NCBI GenBank assembly: GCA_019321725.1
Contig: CM033113.1
Span: forward strand, 10,292,001-10,356,000
From: Paulownia fortunei
Taxonomy: Eukaryota; Streptophyta; Magnoliopsida; Lamiales; Paulowniaceae
DNA length: 64,000 nucleotides
Direction: 5' to 3'
The notes below the pieces were generated by a model, which saw only the letters and a program-made list of their open reading frames with translations, was not told the origin of the DNA and made no database searches. Positions 53,801-64,000 of this stretch are shown one piece after another. The position numbers were made by a program, and so were the translations under genes. Position 1 is the stretch's first letter. The number at the start of each line of letters is the position of its first letter.

Positions 53801-56800
53801 AGATTGGAGAACTTGTGGACAATGAAAATGTGTTTGAATATTTTGTTGGGAAAAAATAATACGATGTATTATGTGAAACATTTTTAACTATAGATGTCTT
53901 GTTAATGTTGTTTTTGTAGTTAGTAGGTAACATTTACAACTGTAAATGTCTTGGCAATGTTATTTTCTTGTAGTTTGTATGGGTATATTAAGATATGATT
54001 ATTAATTGAAGTAATGATTGATAAGTATTTTTGGGAATAAAAACATGTTTCCCCGAAATATTAATACTGAACACGTTTTCCATTCCAGAAGAAGGAAAAT
54101 GTTTCCCCAAAATAACAGCAAACAAGGCCTGAGTTTCTGGGGACTTGGTCTGTGGCATTTGAGCATTTCCTCTGGCTGGTCTTGGTTCAAATTCTTCATG
54201 CGTATACCTCATGCATGTAAAAAATAAATCTGCAAATAAAACTGACGACAGACAACCAATTCCTGGTGGATCATCTTTTGGTACGTCTAGAAAATATTAA
54301 TCAAGCAATGGAGGAGAAATGCTTAGTTTAAAAAAATTCCTTAGTGGAAGGCAACTGAAGAACGGTAGTTGATATGTTAATGCTGAAGAGACCCAACAAG
54401 AAATTTAATATGTTAATGCTGTAACTAGATAGCTTTTGTTAGAATGTTATACTTGAGAACTTATAAACAAGACCGAAAGAATGGTGGATTTTGGATCTGA
54501 TTGCCCTAAAGAGACATATGTCTTATACAAACGGAACATAACACTAAACAAAAGACATACAATTGCAAGAAAGGAAGCTACTATGCAAATGTTCTCTAAA
54601 AAACAATAGGAAAAGTAAACTGAGACCTGGTGCATTCCACCAGCCTTACAGGATTCTTAAATTTCCTGCATCAGCATGTTTTGCCTATATGCGTTTAGTT
54701 TTAGCTTGCAGAGAATGCCATGCAGACTCTCACTTTATATTCAAGTTAGTTTTGGATGTAATTTGCTTCATTTAAACACATACAAAAGTATCATTTGGCT
54801 CTGACTTAATCTTCTAAAGTGACTTATGTTCTATCACTATGGATTCTTTATCTCACAAGAAATCTATTAGATAACGAAGTCTGTTATCTTTTTATTTGCA
54901 GTGTAAATCGGCGTCACCAATATTTCTCCTTCTTTTTGCCTTTGCTTTCAGGTATTTCACCATGAACTGGCCTGGTTGCTTTACATCACCACCTCCTAGC
55001 AGCTAATATTTAAATCATTTATTTGAACTCAAATAGGTTTTACCTTCTTGTGCACTATATGCAGACTCTTTCACTGGCTCAAAACATTGTTGTTTATGAA
55101 GCTAAAATTATCTTTTAGTTAAATGTTAGGGAGATGAATCGAGGATTTTTATAAGGTCAATCATGAATGTTTAGACAAACTTTACTTATTTAAAATCTCA
55201 TCTAACAATTTTTAGATATGATTATGCCTTTGCCACATATTTCACTGGCGGTTATTCTTTCTGGTGTCGTTTTCTAAACAGCCATTCTCTGATATGTTAA
55301 CTTGTAAATTTTGGTAAATTAGATTACTGGGATTTTTCAATTTCTTTTGCCTAAGACTCATCTGGAAATGGGGATTTCAACTTGCATTGATATTATCTAT
55401 TGAAAATCCTTGGGAAATTCTATGAACTTGTATACAATTTTCTCACGTGAAAAGGCCATACTCTAATGGAATATTTCTCATGTAATATGACCGTTTACAA
55501 GATACATTTGTACATATAATATTTCATAACAGAGTCTGAACCATACGGTCCTTCGGTACTCTGTATAAAAGAAATCTAGAATATACACACCTGAATTGGA
55601 ATTGAAAATAAAGATGGATGTTTGGTTAGGAAAGAATGGAAAAAAGGGACTAGTACATGCATCAATAGTGGGCGAGGCACTAATAAGGTGAGAGAGGGAC
55701 AAATTTCACCAAGGTCTTAGAATCCTTTTTGGTTTGCAATATAGGTGAAGAAAGGGATATAGTAACTGTTGCAGTTGGACAAGCAGGGGCCAGAGATAGA
55801 GTAGACCTAATTTGTTACAGTTGAGGTAGTAAAGGAGCATAAGAATGCTTGTAGATTGATAAGTAGCAGAGATGAGGGTGCATGATTACTGAACAAGACA
55901 TGTGAATGTTGGTTCATATTTGATTATGAGGATTATCTTGCCATTAATTTGTGACATGTTTATGAAGATGCATTTTCCAACTTTGGTATTATTGAAAGTG
56001 CCATAATATTTCAATTTCTTCTATGCCATGCGCTATTTTAAGATCATAATCATGTGATGAACTTTTGTTTTTGCTGTAAATTGCATACATATTAATTCTT
56101 TGAGCTGGCTTTTGACTCAAAAAATTGTTTTCTGAAGATTGGAGTCACCAAGTGTTAAGCTGCTTGGCATTATCTTAGTCATTTCTGTTGGGATACTATT
56201 AACAGGTAAGAAAATTCATCACATTTATCCTTGTTGCTGAATTTGTGCATCTTGGTGGGAAGATTATGGTCAATTTGGGAAAATATTTTCCAGAATGCAT
56301 GGTGGGACTTGGATATTATCACTTGTCATTTTAAATTATAATAGTAACAAACATCTAACACTTTTGGGATATGAATGATATTGTTTCTTTTTTCAAGTTT
56401 ATCCCACCATGTTCATTGATGAAAAACAGCCACAAGTTTAAGAAGCCAGTATTTTCACTTGTTTACTTCCCTACATGCCATGTTTGATTATCTAAGTGTG
56501 TTTTTAAATATCATTATTGTTTCTCCAGCATAAATGCTTCACAAAAGATTCTATATATCGGAAGCCGAGTATTATTCAATGATTGTGTTACTTTAAAAGT
56601 TTGATTTTCATTTTTTTAAAGCTAACAGATTTTATTTTTCAGGATAATAACTTAAACCAAAATTTTGTTTTCCTTGGTGCTTGTTTCTATTTTACTTTTG
56701 TACTTTTTTAGCTGCTAAGTAAGGAGAAGCATTTTCTTAGTTCATGCAGTGCCAAAAGTCAATTCTATTGATCCTTGTGCACTCCCGTGCTAATGCAGGC

Positions 56801-59800
56801 TGAGTTTCTTCTGCGAAAGTTCCTCTTCTTGAGGCTGAGTCTATAAAGATCTTATACCTGTGCAAACTTGGAATAGAGAAAAAAAAAAAATTAAATCTCA
56901 GCCCTTGATTGATTTTCAATCTAACCTATCCAAAAATAATAATTAAAAAAAACAAAAACAGAAAGACCCTACAATAACAGCTAATATGGTACATTGTGAA
57001 GGGGAATGCTATATTACTTCTGAATAGTATTTCTAATTATTAAAATCATGATAAACTCAGCTCAAACCAGCTGCCATCTTATTTTATTTTATTTAATTTT
57101 TCGTCTCTAACCTTTTTGGTCCGTAATGCAGTTGCAAAGGAGACAGAATTTGAGTTTTGGGGTTTCCTATTTGTCACACTTGCTGCTGTCATGTCCGGGT
57201 TCCGCTGGACAATGACGCAAATTCTTCTCCAGGTATGAGAAGTATTACACGTGACTTGTATTGTTACAATTCTAGTTTCTGAACTTATTTTTGTTCTTCT
57301 TTCTATTTTAAATTATTCATATTTGCTCTCACAATGTCTTTGTTCTTGGCTTTTGTCTGTCATTGATTGTCATGTGCTGATATCAAAACTGGCATGAAGA
57401 AAGAAGCCTATGGTAAGTGTTATCAAAATAACCATATGCTTCAACATGAAAACTTTAGCAAATCTTATAGCTATTAACGTCCGTGTTTTCACATCTCTAT
57501 GTTTCTATGGGCATATTTGCACAATGAAGTTCTCATTTTTAACTAATATATTTATGTTTGTTGAAATTAGAGCACTTTTGAGTTTTTAATTTCTCAACTT
57601 ATCTCAATAAACAAAGTTATATCTGTATCTTTTAGGACCCACTATATACCTCTTCTTCCACTCTACTCCAAAGTGCTAATTCCTTAGTTAATTATGAAGC
57701 TTTTCAGAGCAGATTCTATAGTTACGAAACTCAAGTCTTTTGCATTTACCTTATTTCACATTATTTTTAGCTGAAGTGTCCGTACTTCATGATTCTAATT
57801 GGTGTACCGAGGAGCTTACTTTGAATATGTTCCATGTAATTTGTTGGAGGAAGTCTGAATTGATTTATAAGTGGGTGTAATAGCTTTCTTTGGCAACTTG
57901 AGCTGATCATTTGAAAGGACAATTGTAAAGTAGTTGTTGGCTGGAGTCGTGCTTGCCAGCACCTCCTTCATAGGCTCAGGGTATGATGATGGTATCCGAG
58001 CCGACCATAGGGGTGCTATTGGTGTGGGAGGCTTAGTTGGATGTATAGTAGGTCTGGTCTTAGATTGTGAAAGAAATGCGACTGGAACATTGCATTCCCT
58101 ATAGGGGTGATTGTAGTATCCCACATTAGCTTTTGGAGGAAGTTTGAAATGGTTTATAAGTTGATACAATAGACTACCTAACAACTATAATTAACCATTT
58201 TAACAAAGCAAAGATGAATGCGAAATAGTGTCTTGTGGAGCCCATTGTGCCAAAAGCTCACTTGTAGGCCCAGGACTTGACAAAGTGTGTATGGACCATC
58301 TTCATATAATTCTATGGCAATTCATCTTCAGTGGGTTCTACCTTTGCCAATTCTACACTAGTAATGGGAAGAAAAGCTCAAGGAATTCAGAGATATGCTT
58401 ATTTTTTTATTTATCTCCCTTATTTGACCACTGTACTAGCTTAACATCCTTTTCTTTATTCTCTGTCTTGAGGTATTATCACAAAACTAGGTTAACCTCC
58501 TTATCTTAGCAATACCTTATTCTTTTTCATGTTATAACTTTTTTTTTTTATGTTGAAGTGTCAAAATTGTAAGAACATGCAGTTCTTATTGCAATTATCA
58601 CTCATTTTCTTACTGAATGAAAAAGATGCATCCATGTGAGCATCAAAGTAGATCTAAACAATTTGTGCTTTATGCATTATCTATGCTGTGACCTCATCAT
58701 TTGGCGCTCTGAGATTTTTATATTGAATTGATCAATAAAGTTTGATATTGGTGACAACCTCCTAGTGGAATGGAATAGTTGCTTCCAACCACTAATACCC
58801 TAAAGTATGCCTAATGGAATGGAATAACTGCTCCCAACCGCCAAATGATACACTAAGTGTGCTATTGATTCTATTAGTATGTACCACAGTTTGTTGGGTT
58901 AGACCAAATACCATAAAATTCATTAATTTGATAAAATCTTACCAGTTCATTTGTAATAACAGCATCAGTTGAATGAAATATTTGTTTAATTGTCATAGTA
59001 ATATATATATATATATATATATATTGTTTCACTGTATTCAGTATAATTAAATTTGTCTGAGAAGCATATTTGGCTAGAATCAATTATTACAGAAGCTGAT
59101 TAAGTAAGAATTTGAGTTGATTGACTTTGATATTTCAAATACATATTTAAACTGAAAGATCGATTAATTCGAAGCTGTCATCAGTGAAACATTTCTAGAT
59201 CATCCCATTCGTGTTTGAAATAATCAAAACCATTTCAAAAGGAAACTAAAATCCATGAGTTGGTCATAAGTCAATTCAGTTTGTGATCAAAGTTTGGATT
59301 GTGTTTCTTCTCATTTTAGATTAATATATGAAAATTAGTGTGGCTAGGTGTTTTGGAATTGTTATTTATTTTAATCAGCTTAAGTATAGTGTAGTTATCT
59401 AGGACAAATATATCCTGATTTATCACTTTGCAATCTCAAAAGTTTCAACTGCCCTAAAACGTGGTCAGCAACACATTTAACTGTGAGATAAGTTCTGTAT
59501 AGTTTGCTCTTTGCAGCTGCTCTCGCAATCTTGTTGTCCAATTGGACATAGAAACTAAGTCTTATTTGGCAAAATTTGATTTCGAGCCAGATTTTGTTTG
59601 TACATGTGAGGAGAGCCATTTACAAAGTTTCATATGGTTTGTTATATCTGCCTCTAAGATCCTGCCGGAGAAACTAATACGATTGATACAGATGGAGTTC
59701 GCTTTTCCCTGAACTGGGTGTACCTGGAGAGACAGACTGAGACTTTAGCTGCATCTAGAGACAATAGAAGTGGTCCTTCTAATCAAAAATATTTTGTTGA

Positions 59801-62506
59801 TGAAAGATGCCGGTTCCTGATGGACTACATTCTTGTTTTATGAATTAAATAGAATCATTAATTGGTTAGGAAGATCTGTTTAACAAGGACTCCTTTCTAT
59901 GTTAGTAAGCTGTACTGCATTAATTTTTTTCAATATTTAATGAAGACTAAGCTATATATTCAAGCTAAGGTCTAATCTTGATTATTGATAGTTTGACTTT
60001 GCACCTAATTGTTGTTAACGTTGAGGCTTGATGATGTCCTACCTGTTTTATGATGTCTAATTAATGAAACTTTGTCTTTTTCAAGGTCTTAAAAATCCAC
60101 TTACTTTGATGAGCTATGTGACCCCTATTATGGCAATTGCAACTGCTCTACTTTCTTTGATGTTGGATCCATGGCATGAGTTCAGAAATAGCGATTACTT
60201 TAACAGCTCCTGGCATATTGTGAGAAGTTGTTTGCTGATGTTGTTTGGTGGAACTCTGGCTTTCTTCATGGTAAAACCTTCTAGATACATGCCCTTTGTT
60301 TTTGGTTTATCTGTGACTTTCTATCATTTCTCTGGAAATATCTGAATGGAGTACTCCGGTCAGTCAGTAGATTTTTGGAAATACCCAACAACTCAGAAAA
60401 GCCTGTTTTTTTTTTATTTGGGGTTGGCTACATGAATCCTCTTTTCCATGCTGCCTCATCATCTCTGAAGTTAAAGGACAAAGAGCTAATTAAAAACAAT
60501 TCTTAAATTTCAATTGATCATGTTTTGCAGTTCTCCAATCTATGAGTTTCTTTCTTCTCTGAGAAAAGCTTGACTTCTTGTTGCAGGTATTAACCGAATA
60601 TATTCTCGTGTCAGTAACTAGTGCGGTAACAGTAACAATCGCGGGGGTTGTGAAGGAAGCTGTAACTATTTTGGTATAAAAGATTACTGTTCTATTAAGT
60701 TTATGAATTTGCTACATTTTGCTGAAAACTGTTACTTTGATACTTAGTTCGTTTCCCATACATATTGATTAATGATTGTGCATAGCTGAGGATTTTCTTA
60801 TACATTTGAGGAGATAATGTTCGTTCAATATACTTCATTTTATTCCAATTCTTAGAGAATCAGTTATATATTGCAGTTAATAATTTTATTACATTTATAA
60901 AATCGTCAATTATGAAAGTGCAAGTTTCTCAAACTTAAACATGGATGATTCTATGCCTTTATAACAGTTCTTTGGGGCTTGAGTAAATACTAAAGTGAGC
61001 TCATTTCATCAAAACTCTCAAATTTAATCATTACTTTTTAAGGAGTAGAAGTAGGATCAAATTTAATTTTCTGTACCAGTCAATCAATTTTAAGGATTAA
61101 AAGTGGGAGTCAAACATCATACATTGGCTATCTCTGACAACTTTGAGATCGTTATTCAGATGGCATTAATGTATTTGCTTTCTCATTCTTGGTTGATTAA
61201 GACAGAGATTTCTCATAAGATGGGGGAAATTTCTGTATGGAACTGGCAACAAATAAGGAATTCTTAAAACTGTCTCAAGGGACTGTGCAAGCAATCTTTC
61301 CCCTCAGATCCTATCCTGAAAAAGAAGAAATAAGAACATGGATACTTAAAAAGAAAGAAGGAAACATAGATAGCAATTTGGCTCAGAGCAGACGGTTATG
61401 TGTTAATTTACAAGCACACCGTCAATTAGGGTTTCTATTGACTCACTCATCCTAGAAGGCTACAGAGTGCAGTTTGACCACTATTGAATGGAGGCATCCT
61501 TTTTGGAAACAACTGTATTGGAAGTCCTTTTTGGTGTCTTGGATTTTAGTCTCATGAAAAATGCAAGAATCATTTTTCGCTTTACTGTTCCCTGTTATGT
61601 ATTAGAAGTTTTCTGCAGTATATTATGTATACTTTTTTTTTTTTTTTTAAACTGATTATGAACCTTTGATATATTTTCAGGTGGCCGTGTTGTATTTCCA
61701 TGATGAGTTCACCTGGCTGAAAGGGGTTGGCCTTTTAACGATAATGGTTGGTGTCGGTTTATTTAACTGGTACAAGTAAGTCATCAAGCTGCATGCCACT
61801 CAACCAAAACTGTACCTTGTTATTGTTCCTATTTCCTATTCTAGCCAATAAAGTTAAACTAAGTCAGTTAAATATGATTTGTTGTTAATAATTTTTCTTT
61901 TTTTCAAATTTGGAAGTTATTTTGATTTGCTTGACTGTTGGTTGATCCATGCAAGTCATTTCCCCATTAATGAAAAAGAACGTTCTATTTATTTACTTTC
62001 TTATTAAGACATCTTTGGTCTTAGTTAACAGGTAGGACTTGTGACAATATTTAAGAAGCATTTAAAAAGACCACTTTGGTCTTTAGCTGAAAGATAGGAC
62101 TTGTGATAATATTTAAGAAGTTGTTCTTAATATTCACACACAATTTTGCAATTTAGATTGAGTGAGACCTTCTGTGAGCAAATATATTGCTAGTAAACAC
62201 TTGAATATAATAATATCACTCGTCAAAACCTCTCTGCTTTAGTTTTCATGATATATTTGAGAATAGGTTGTGGTAACTGATTGTCATTTTATTGATGGTT
62301 GATAATTGTAAGAGAATTTTGAAAAACAGTCAGCAAGTAATACTATTATAGGCCTTTTACCTATCTGCTTAAATTTCACATTTCTTTTATCTATCAGGTA
62401 CCAGAAGTTACAGAAGGGCGAGACAACTGTTGGGTCACCAACAGATGGTGCAACTTCAAAGTATGTTATCCTTGATGAGATGGATGAGGAAGAAGATGGC
62501 CCTTAA
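50802..62506 (+). CDS. Nucleotide-sugar/triose-phosphate translocator family protein (At1g06470-like)
   Basis: Polytopic membrane carrier of the NST/TPT superfamily resembling Arabidopsis At1g06470; the substrate is unknown. Eleven exons: 50802-51310, 51430-51596, 53590-53675, 54902-54951, 56138-56205, 57132-57232, 57400-57412, 60086-60270, 60587-60673, 61681-61775, 62398-62506. They join to 1470 nt (489 aa). The first ~145 residues are a polar, acidic cytosolic tail (SFSGWCDEDGIPHPARL motif). Membrane segments follow from about 147, including the paired EamA/TPT half-domains (VPTALSTAMDVNLSNASLVF; VSVTSAVTVTIAGVVKEAVT with the conserved Lys416). The C-terminus is cytosolic, ending YVILDEMDEEEDGP. 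Exon 7 is only 13 nt (KEAY plus one base). Introns 2 and 3 carry related MITEs. A uORF at 50774 overlaps the start. Gene structure is well supported by frame continuity; transport function is by family only. Confidence 0.9.
51850..52241 (+). mobile_element. MITE copy A in transporter intron 2
   Basis: Terminal inverted repeats AGCTTTGTTTGGTT at the left and AACCAAACAAAGCC at the right differ only at the terminal base. They are flanked by a 3-bp direct repeat GAG (51847-51849 and 52242-52244). Inside is a tandem pair of ~60-bp subunits containing GATGTTTTGTCAAT and ATAGTTAGT-like motifs. Copy B in the next intron has the same structure. The 3-bp duplication and GGC-TTTGTTTGG end suggest a PIF/Harbinger (Tourist)-like element; this is inference. 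Confidence 0.7.
53753..54129 (+). mobile_element. MITE copy B in transporter intron 3
   Basis: It starts GGCTTTGTTTGTTGTT and ends AACAGCAAACAAGGCC, flanked by a 3-bp direct repeat TGA (53750-53752 and 54130-54132). It is collinear with copy A: an ATTGGAGAACTTGTGGA-like block, tandem GATGTCTTG..AATGTT subunits, a GATTGATAAGTA block and a final GAAAATGTTTCC block. Same orientation as copy A. Confidence 0.7.
57844..58175 (+). repeat. Direct repeats 289 bp apart in transporter intron 7, LTR/TRIM-like relic
   Basis: TTGGAGGAAGTCTGAATTG followed by ATTTATAAGTGGGTGTAATAG starts at 57844. TTGGAGGAAGTTTGAAATGG followed by TTTATAAGTTGATACAATAG starts at 58133. Just before the second copy is GTAGTATCCCACATTAGC, a phrase reminiscent of plant LTR sequences. 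The open minus-strand frame across the segment has no recognised domain. Confidence 0.4.
58773..58843 (+). repeat. Short tandem repeat, 39-bp period, transporter intron 7
   Basis: TAGTGGAATGGAATAGTTGC at 58773 and TAATGGAATGGAATAACTGC at 58812, each followed by TTCCCAACC-like sequence. Confidence 0.65.
58999..59024. repeat. (AT)n microsatellite in transporter intron 7
   Basis: Uninterrupted AT dinucleotide run within intron 7 (57413-60085). Confidence 0.9.
62007..62120 (+). repeat. Tandem duplication (61-62-bp period) in transporter intron 10
   Basis: Two consecutive copies each contain AAGAC..CTTTGGTCTTAG and TAGGACTTGTGA(C/T)AATATT followed by TAAGAAG. The TAGGACTTG anchors are at 62033 and 62095, inside intron 10 (61776-62397). 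Confidence 0.75.
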
Positions 62507-62529
62507 ATGCTCAACTTTGCATTTGAATT

Positions 62530-62535
62530 AATAAA
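62530..62535 (+). terminator. Candidate polyadenylation signal of the transporter gene
   Basis: AATAAA 24 bases after the stop codon. A second AATAAA occurs at about 63278, beyond the hAT-like element, so alternative 3' ends are possible. Confidence 0.4.
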
Positions 62536-62831
62536 CTTGAGTAAGCTTATTACCTATTGCTCAACCAAGTATTTCATGGTCATCCATTAGGTGTTTCTCT
62601 TTTATGTGGTACAACAATATTCTGATGTTTTTAAGCATGTTATCCATATTTTTGCCTTTAATCACTTAAAACTGTGAAATATACAGTCAGTGTTCTCTTT
62701 AATTTTGGGTTATTTCTGTTCAAAATGTAGGCTTTTGCCAATTGAGAAAACTACTAATTCATAAGTAAATCTTTTGCTGTGCAAGGAGTGGAATATGCCT
62801 GAGTCCATCGTAGATAGGTGATTGTTATGTT

Positions 62832-63187
62832 TAGGGGTGCATATAATTCGATTAGTCGTAACCGAACTAAAAATTTTGATTTTCGTTTTGGTTTTGATTT
62901 TTGATTTCAATTAACCAAACCGAACCGAAAACCAAATTACTATTTTTATATATTTATATATATTATTTTTTATTTTTATACTATTTTTTATTTTAAAAAT
63001 TATATTTTTATACTATTTTTTATGTTCTTCTCACCCAAACTAAAAATAATAAATAAAAAATATATTTATAATTCTATTATTATTATTATTATTTTTTTTT
63101 TTTTAAGAATTCGGTTAACTGAAAACCGAACCGAAAAACCAAAATTTTGATTCGATTCTGTTCTGTTGAACCGAATGTGCACCCCTA
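62832..63187. mobile_element. hAT-like MITE
   Basis: A 356-bp element with ends TAGGGGTGCA and TGCACCCCTA. It is flanked by the 8-bp sequences GTTATGTT (62824-62831) and GTTATGCT (63188-63195), which match at 7 of 8 bases. Subterminal AACCGAACCGAAAACC-type blocks occur in inverse orientation near both ends, around an extremely AT-rich centre. Ends beginning TAGGGGTG with an 8-bp duplication are characteristic of non-autonomous hAT elements in plants. It lies about 330 bases past the transporter stop codon and may sit in its 3' region. Confidence 0.82.
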
Positions 63188-63195
63188 GTTATGCT

Positions 63196-64000
63196 GTGCT
63201 CTTTCTTAATGATCCTTTGAGTTTTGTTATTTGTATCTTTTTGTCTTGAAAAGATATTGTAATTTCGTCTTTGGGTCAATAAAATTTGAATTTACTCAAG
63301 AAAAGGTAATATACACATATATAACTTGTTTTCGAAGCTTTGTTCCCTCTCGAGTTCTGGTCTACTGTTATTATTTGGATGCGTATGCTGCTGTAATTTC
63401 AGACTGAACTTTGTTGGCCTTGCTGAGTAAAGCCTTTTCCCACATTGTGGAGAAATAGTGTCCTAGATATATCAGCTCTTATTTGTTAACATGTTTTGTG
63501 GATTTTGTTCTAGGAACTGTAGCTTCAAATTACGATAATGAGGCTAGTGGCTTTCTCTTTGGTCATGACAGGTAGTGTGAATGGTGGCCTCGCTGTGTGA
63601 GCCTCGGCTTGTCTAATTGGCCATGTATCATTGATTTGATTCTGTGAAGGACATTGGATGTTGGAGTGCTGGAGTTTGATGACTTGTCACCACTTACGGG
63701 AGAATTTTGTGAACGTTTTGTAAGTATTTTGGTCATGTTTTCTTGAGACGGGCCAAAGTTTCACAAAGTGGTGTAGAGTTAAAGAATTTTTGACATCAAA
63801 TTCCGTTGCAACAATTATTGGAGGTCTAGGTCAATTTTTTTTTCTCCGTGTTCAGTTAAGCGTATATTTGTATTCTGGGTAATATTCAACTTCCTTGTAT
63901 TGAATTTTTCCGATTGTTCAATAACTATTTGATGATTTGGCGAAATGCTGTTCCAGATTCAGCTTGAATATTGTTGTTGTTGCTGTTGTTTCTCTCTCTC
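63196..64000. other. Downstream region to the window end, no gene recognised
   Basis: This segment is moderately less AT-rich than typical spacer. It ends in a TTG-rich repeat and a CT run (about 63970-64000). It may be extended 3' sequence of the transporter or the leader of a gene beyond the window. No protein-like frame is seen. Confidence 0.4.

Noticed and set aside
57816..58184. Minus-strand 122-codon open frame in transporter intron 7
   Set aside because: No recognisable domain, and it coincides with a repetitive LTR-like segment.

Overview
This is nuclear DNA from a flowering plant, most likely a eudicot. It is AT-rich and gene-sparse. The genes are split by many GT..AG introns, and their proteins match well-known plant families. 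Microsatellites, homopolymer runs and MITE-like elements lie between and inside the genes. I can reconstruct seven protein-coding genes. Six have introns (40 in all, every one GT..AG in my models), and each joins into a continuous frame ending in a stop codon.

Layout: 1-3778 is gene-free and holds a poly-C tract and a foldback-type repeat. 3779-10544 (+) encodes the mitochondrial ubiquinone O-methyltransferase COQ3 (9 exons, 310 aa). 12134-17204 (+) encodes a peroxisomal citrate synthase with a PTS2 signal (13 exons, 509 aa). 20464-21941 (-) is an intronless PPR-type gene resembling Arabidopsis At2g01860/EMB975, with an apparent one-base deletion that breaks the frame. 24954-30724 (-) encodes a trichome-birefringence-like (TBL) wall-polysaccharide O-acetyltransferase family protein (5 exons, 345 aa). 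30725-37389 is a large AT-rich intergenic block with a long-armed inverted-repeat element. 37390-41640 (-) encodes an HSP20-like/alpha-crystallin-domain protein (6 exons, 273 aa). 44905-46714 (+) encodes a class A heat-shock transcription factor, HSFA4 type (2 exons, 440 aa), with several upstream ORFs in its probable leader. 50802-62506 (+) encodes a nucleotide-sugar/triose-phosphate-translocator family membrane protein resembling At1g06470 (11 exons, 489 aa), including a 13-nt micro-exon. The rest is downstream sequence with a hAT-like MITE.

The genes do not form an operon or cluster. COQ3 and citrate synthase are adjacent and share a strand, but each has its own leader. An HSP20-like gene and an HSF gene are divergent neighbours about 3.3 kb apart; any functional link is speculative.

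I did not find a new biological system. The most checkable observations are the PPR frameshift, the micro-exon, the uORF series before the HSF, two related MITEs in consecutive introns of the transporter with 3-bp flanking duplications, a hAT-type MITE with a near-perfect 8-bp duplication, and two long-armed foldback elements. Product names come from recalled family knowledge. No database search was run.
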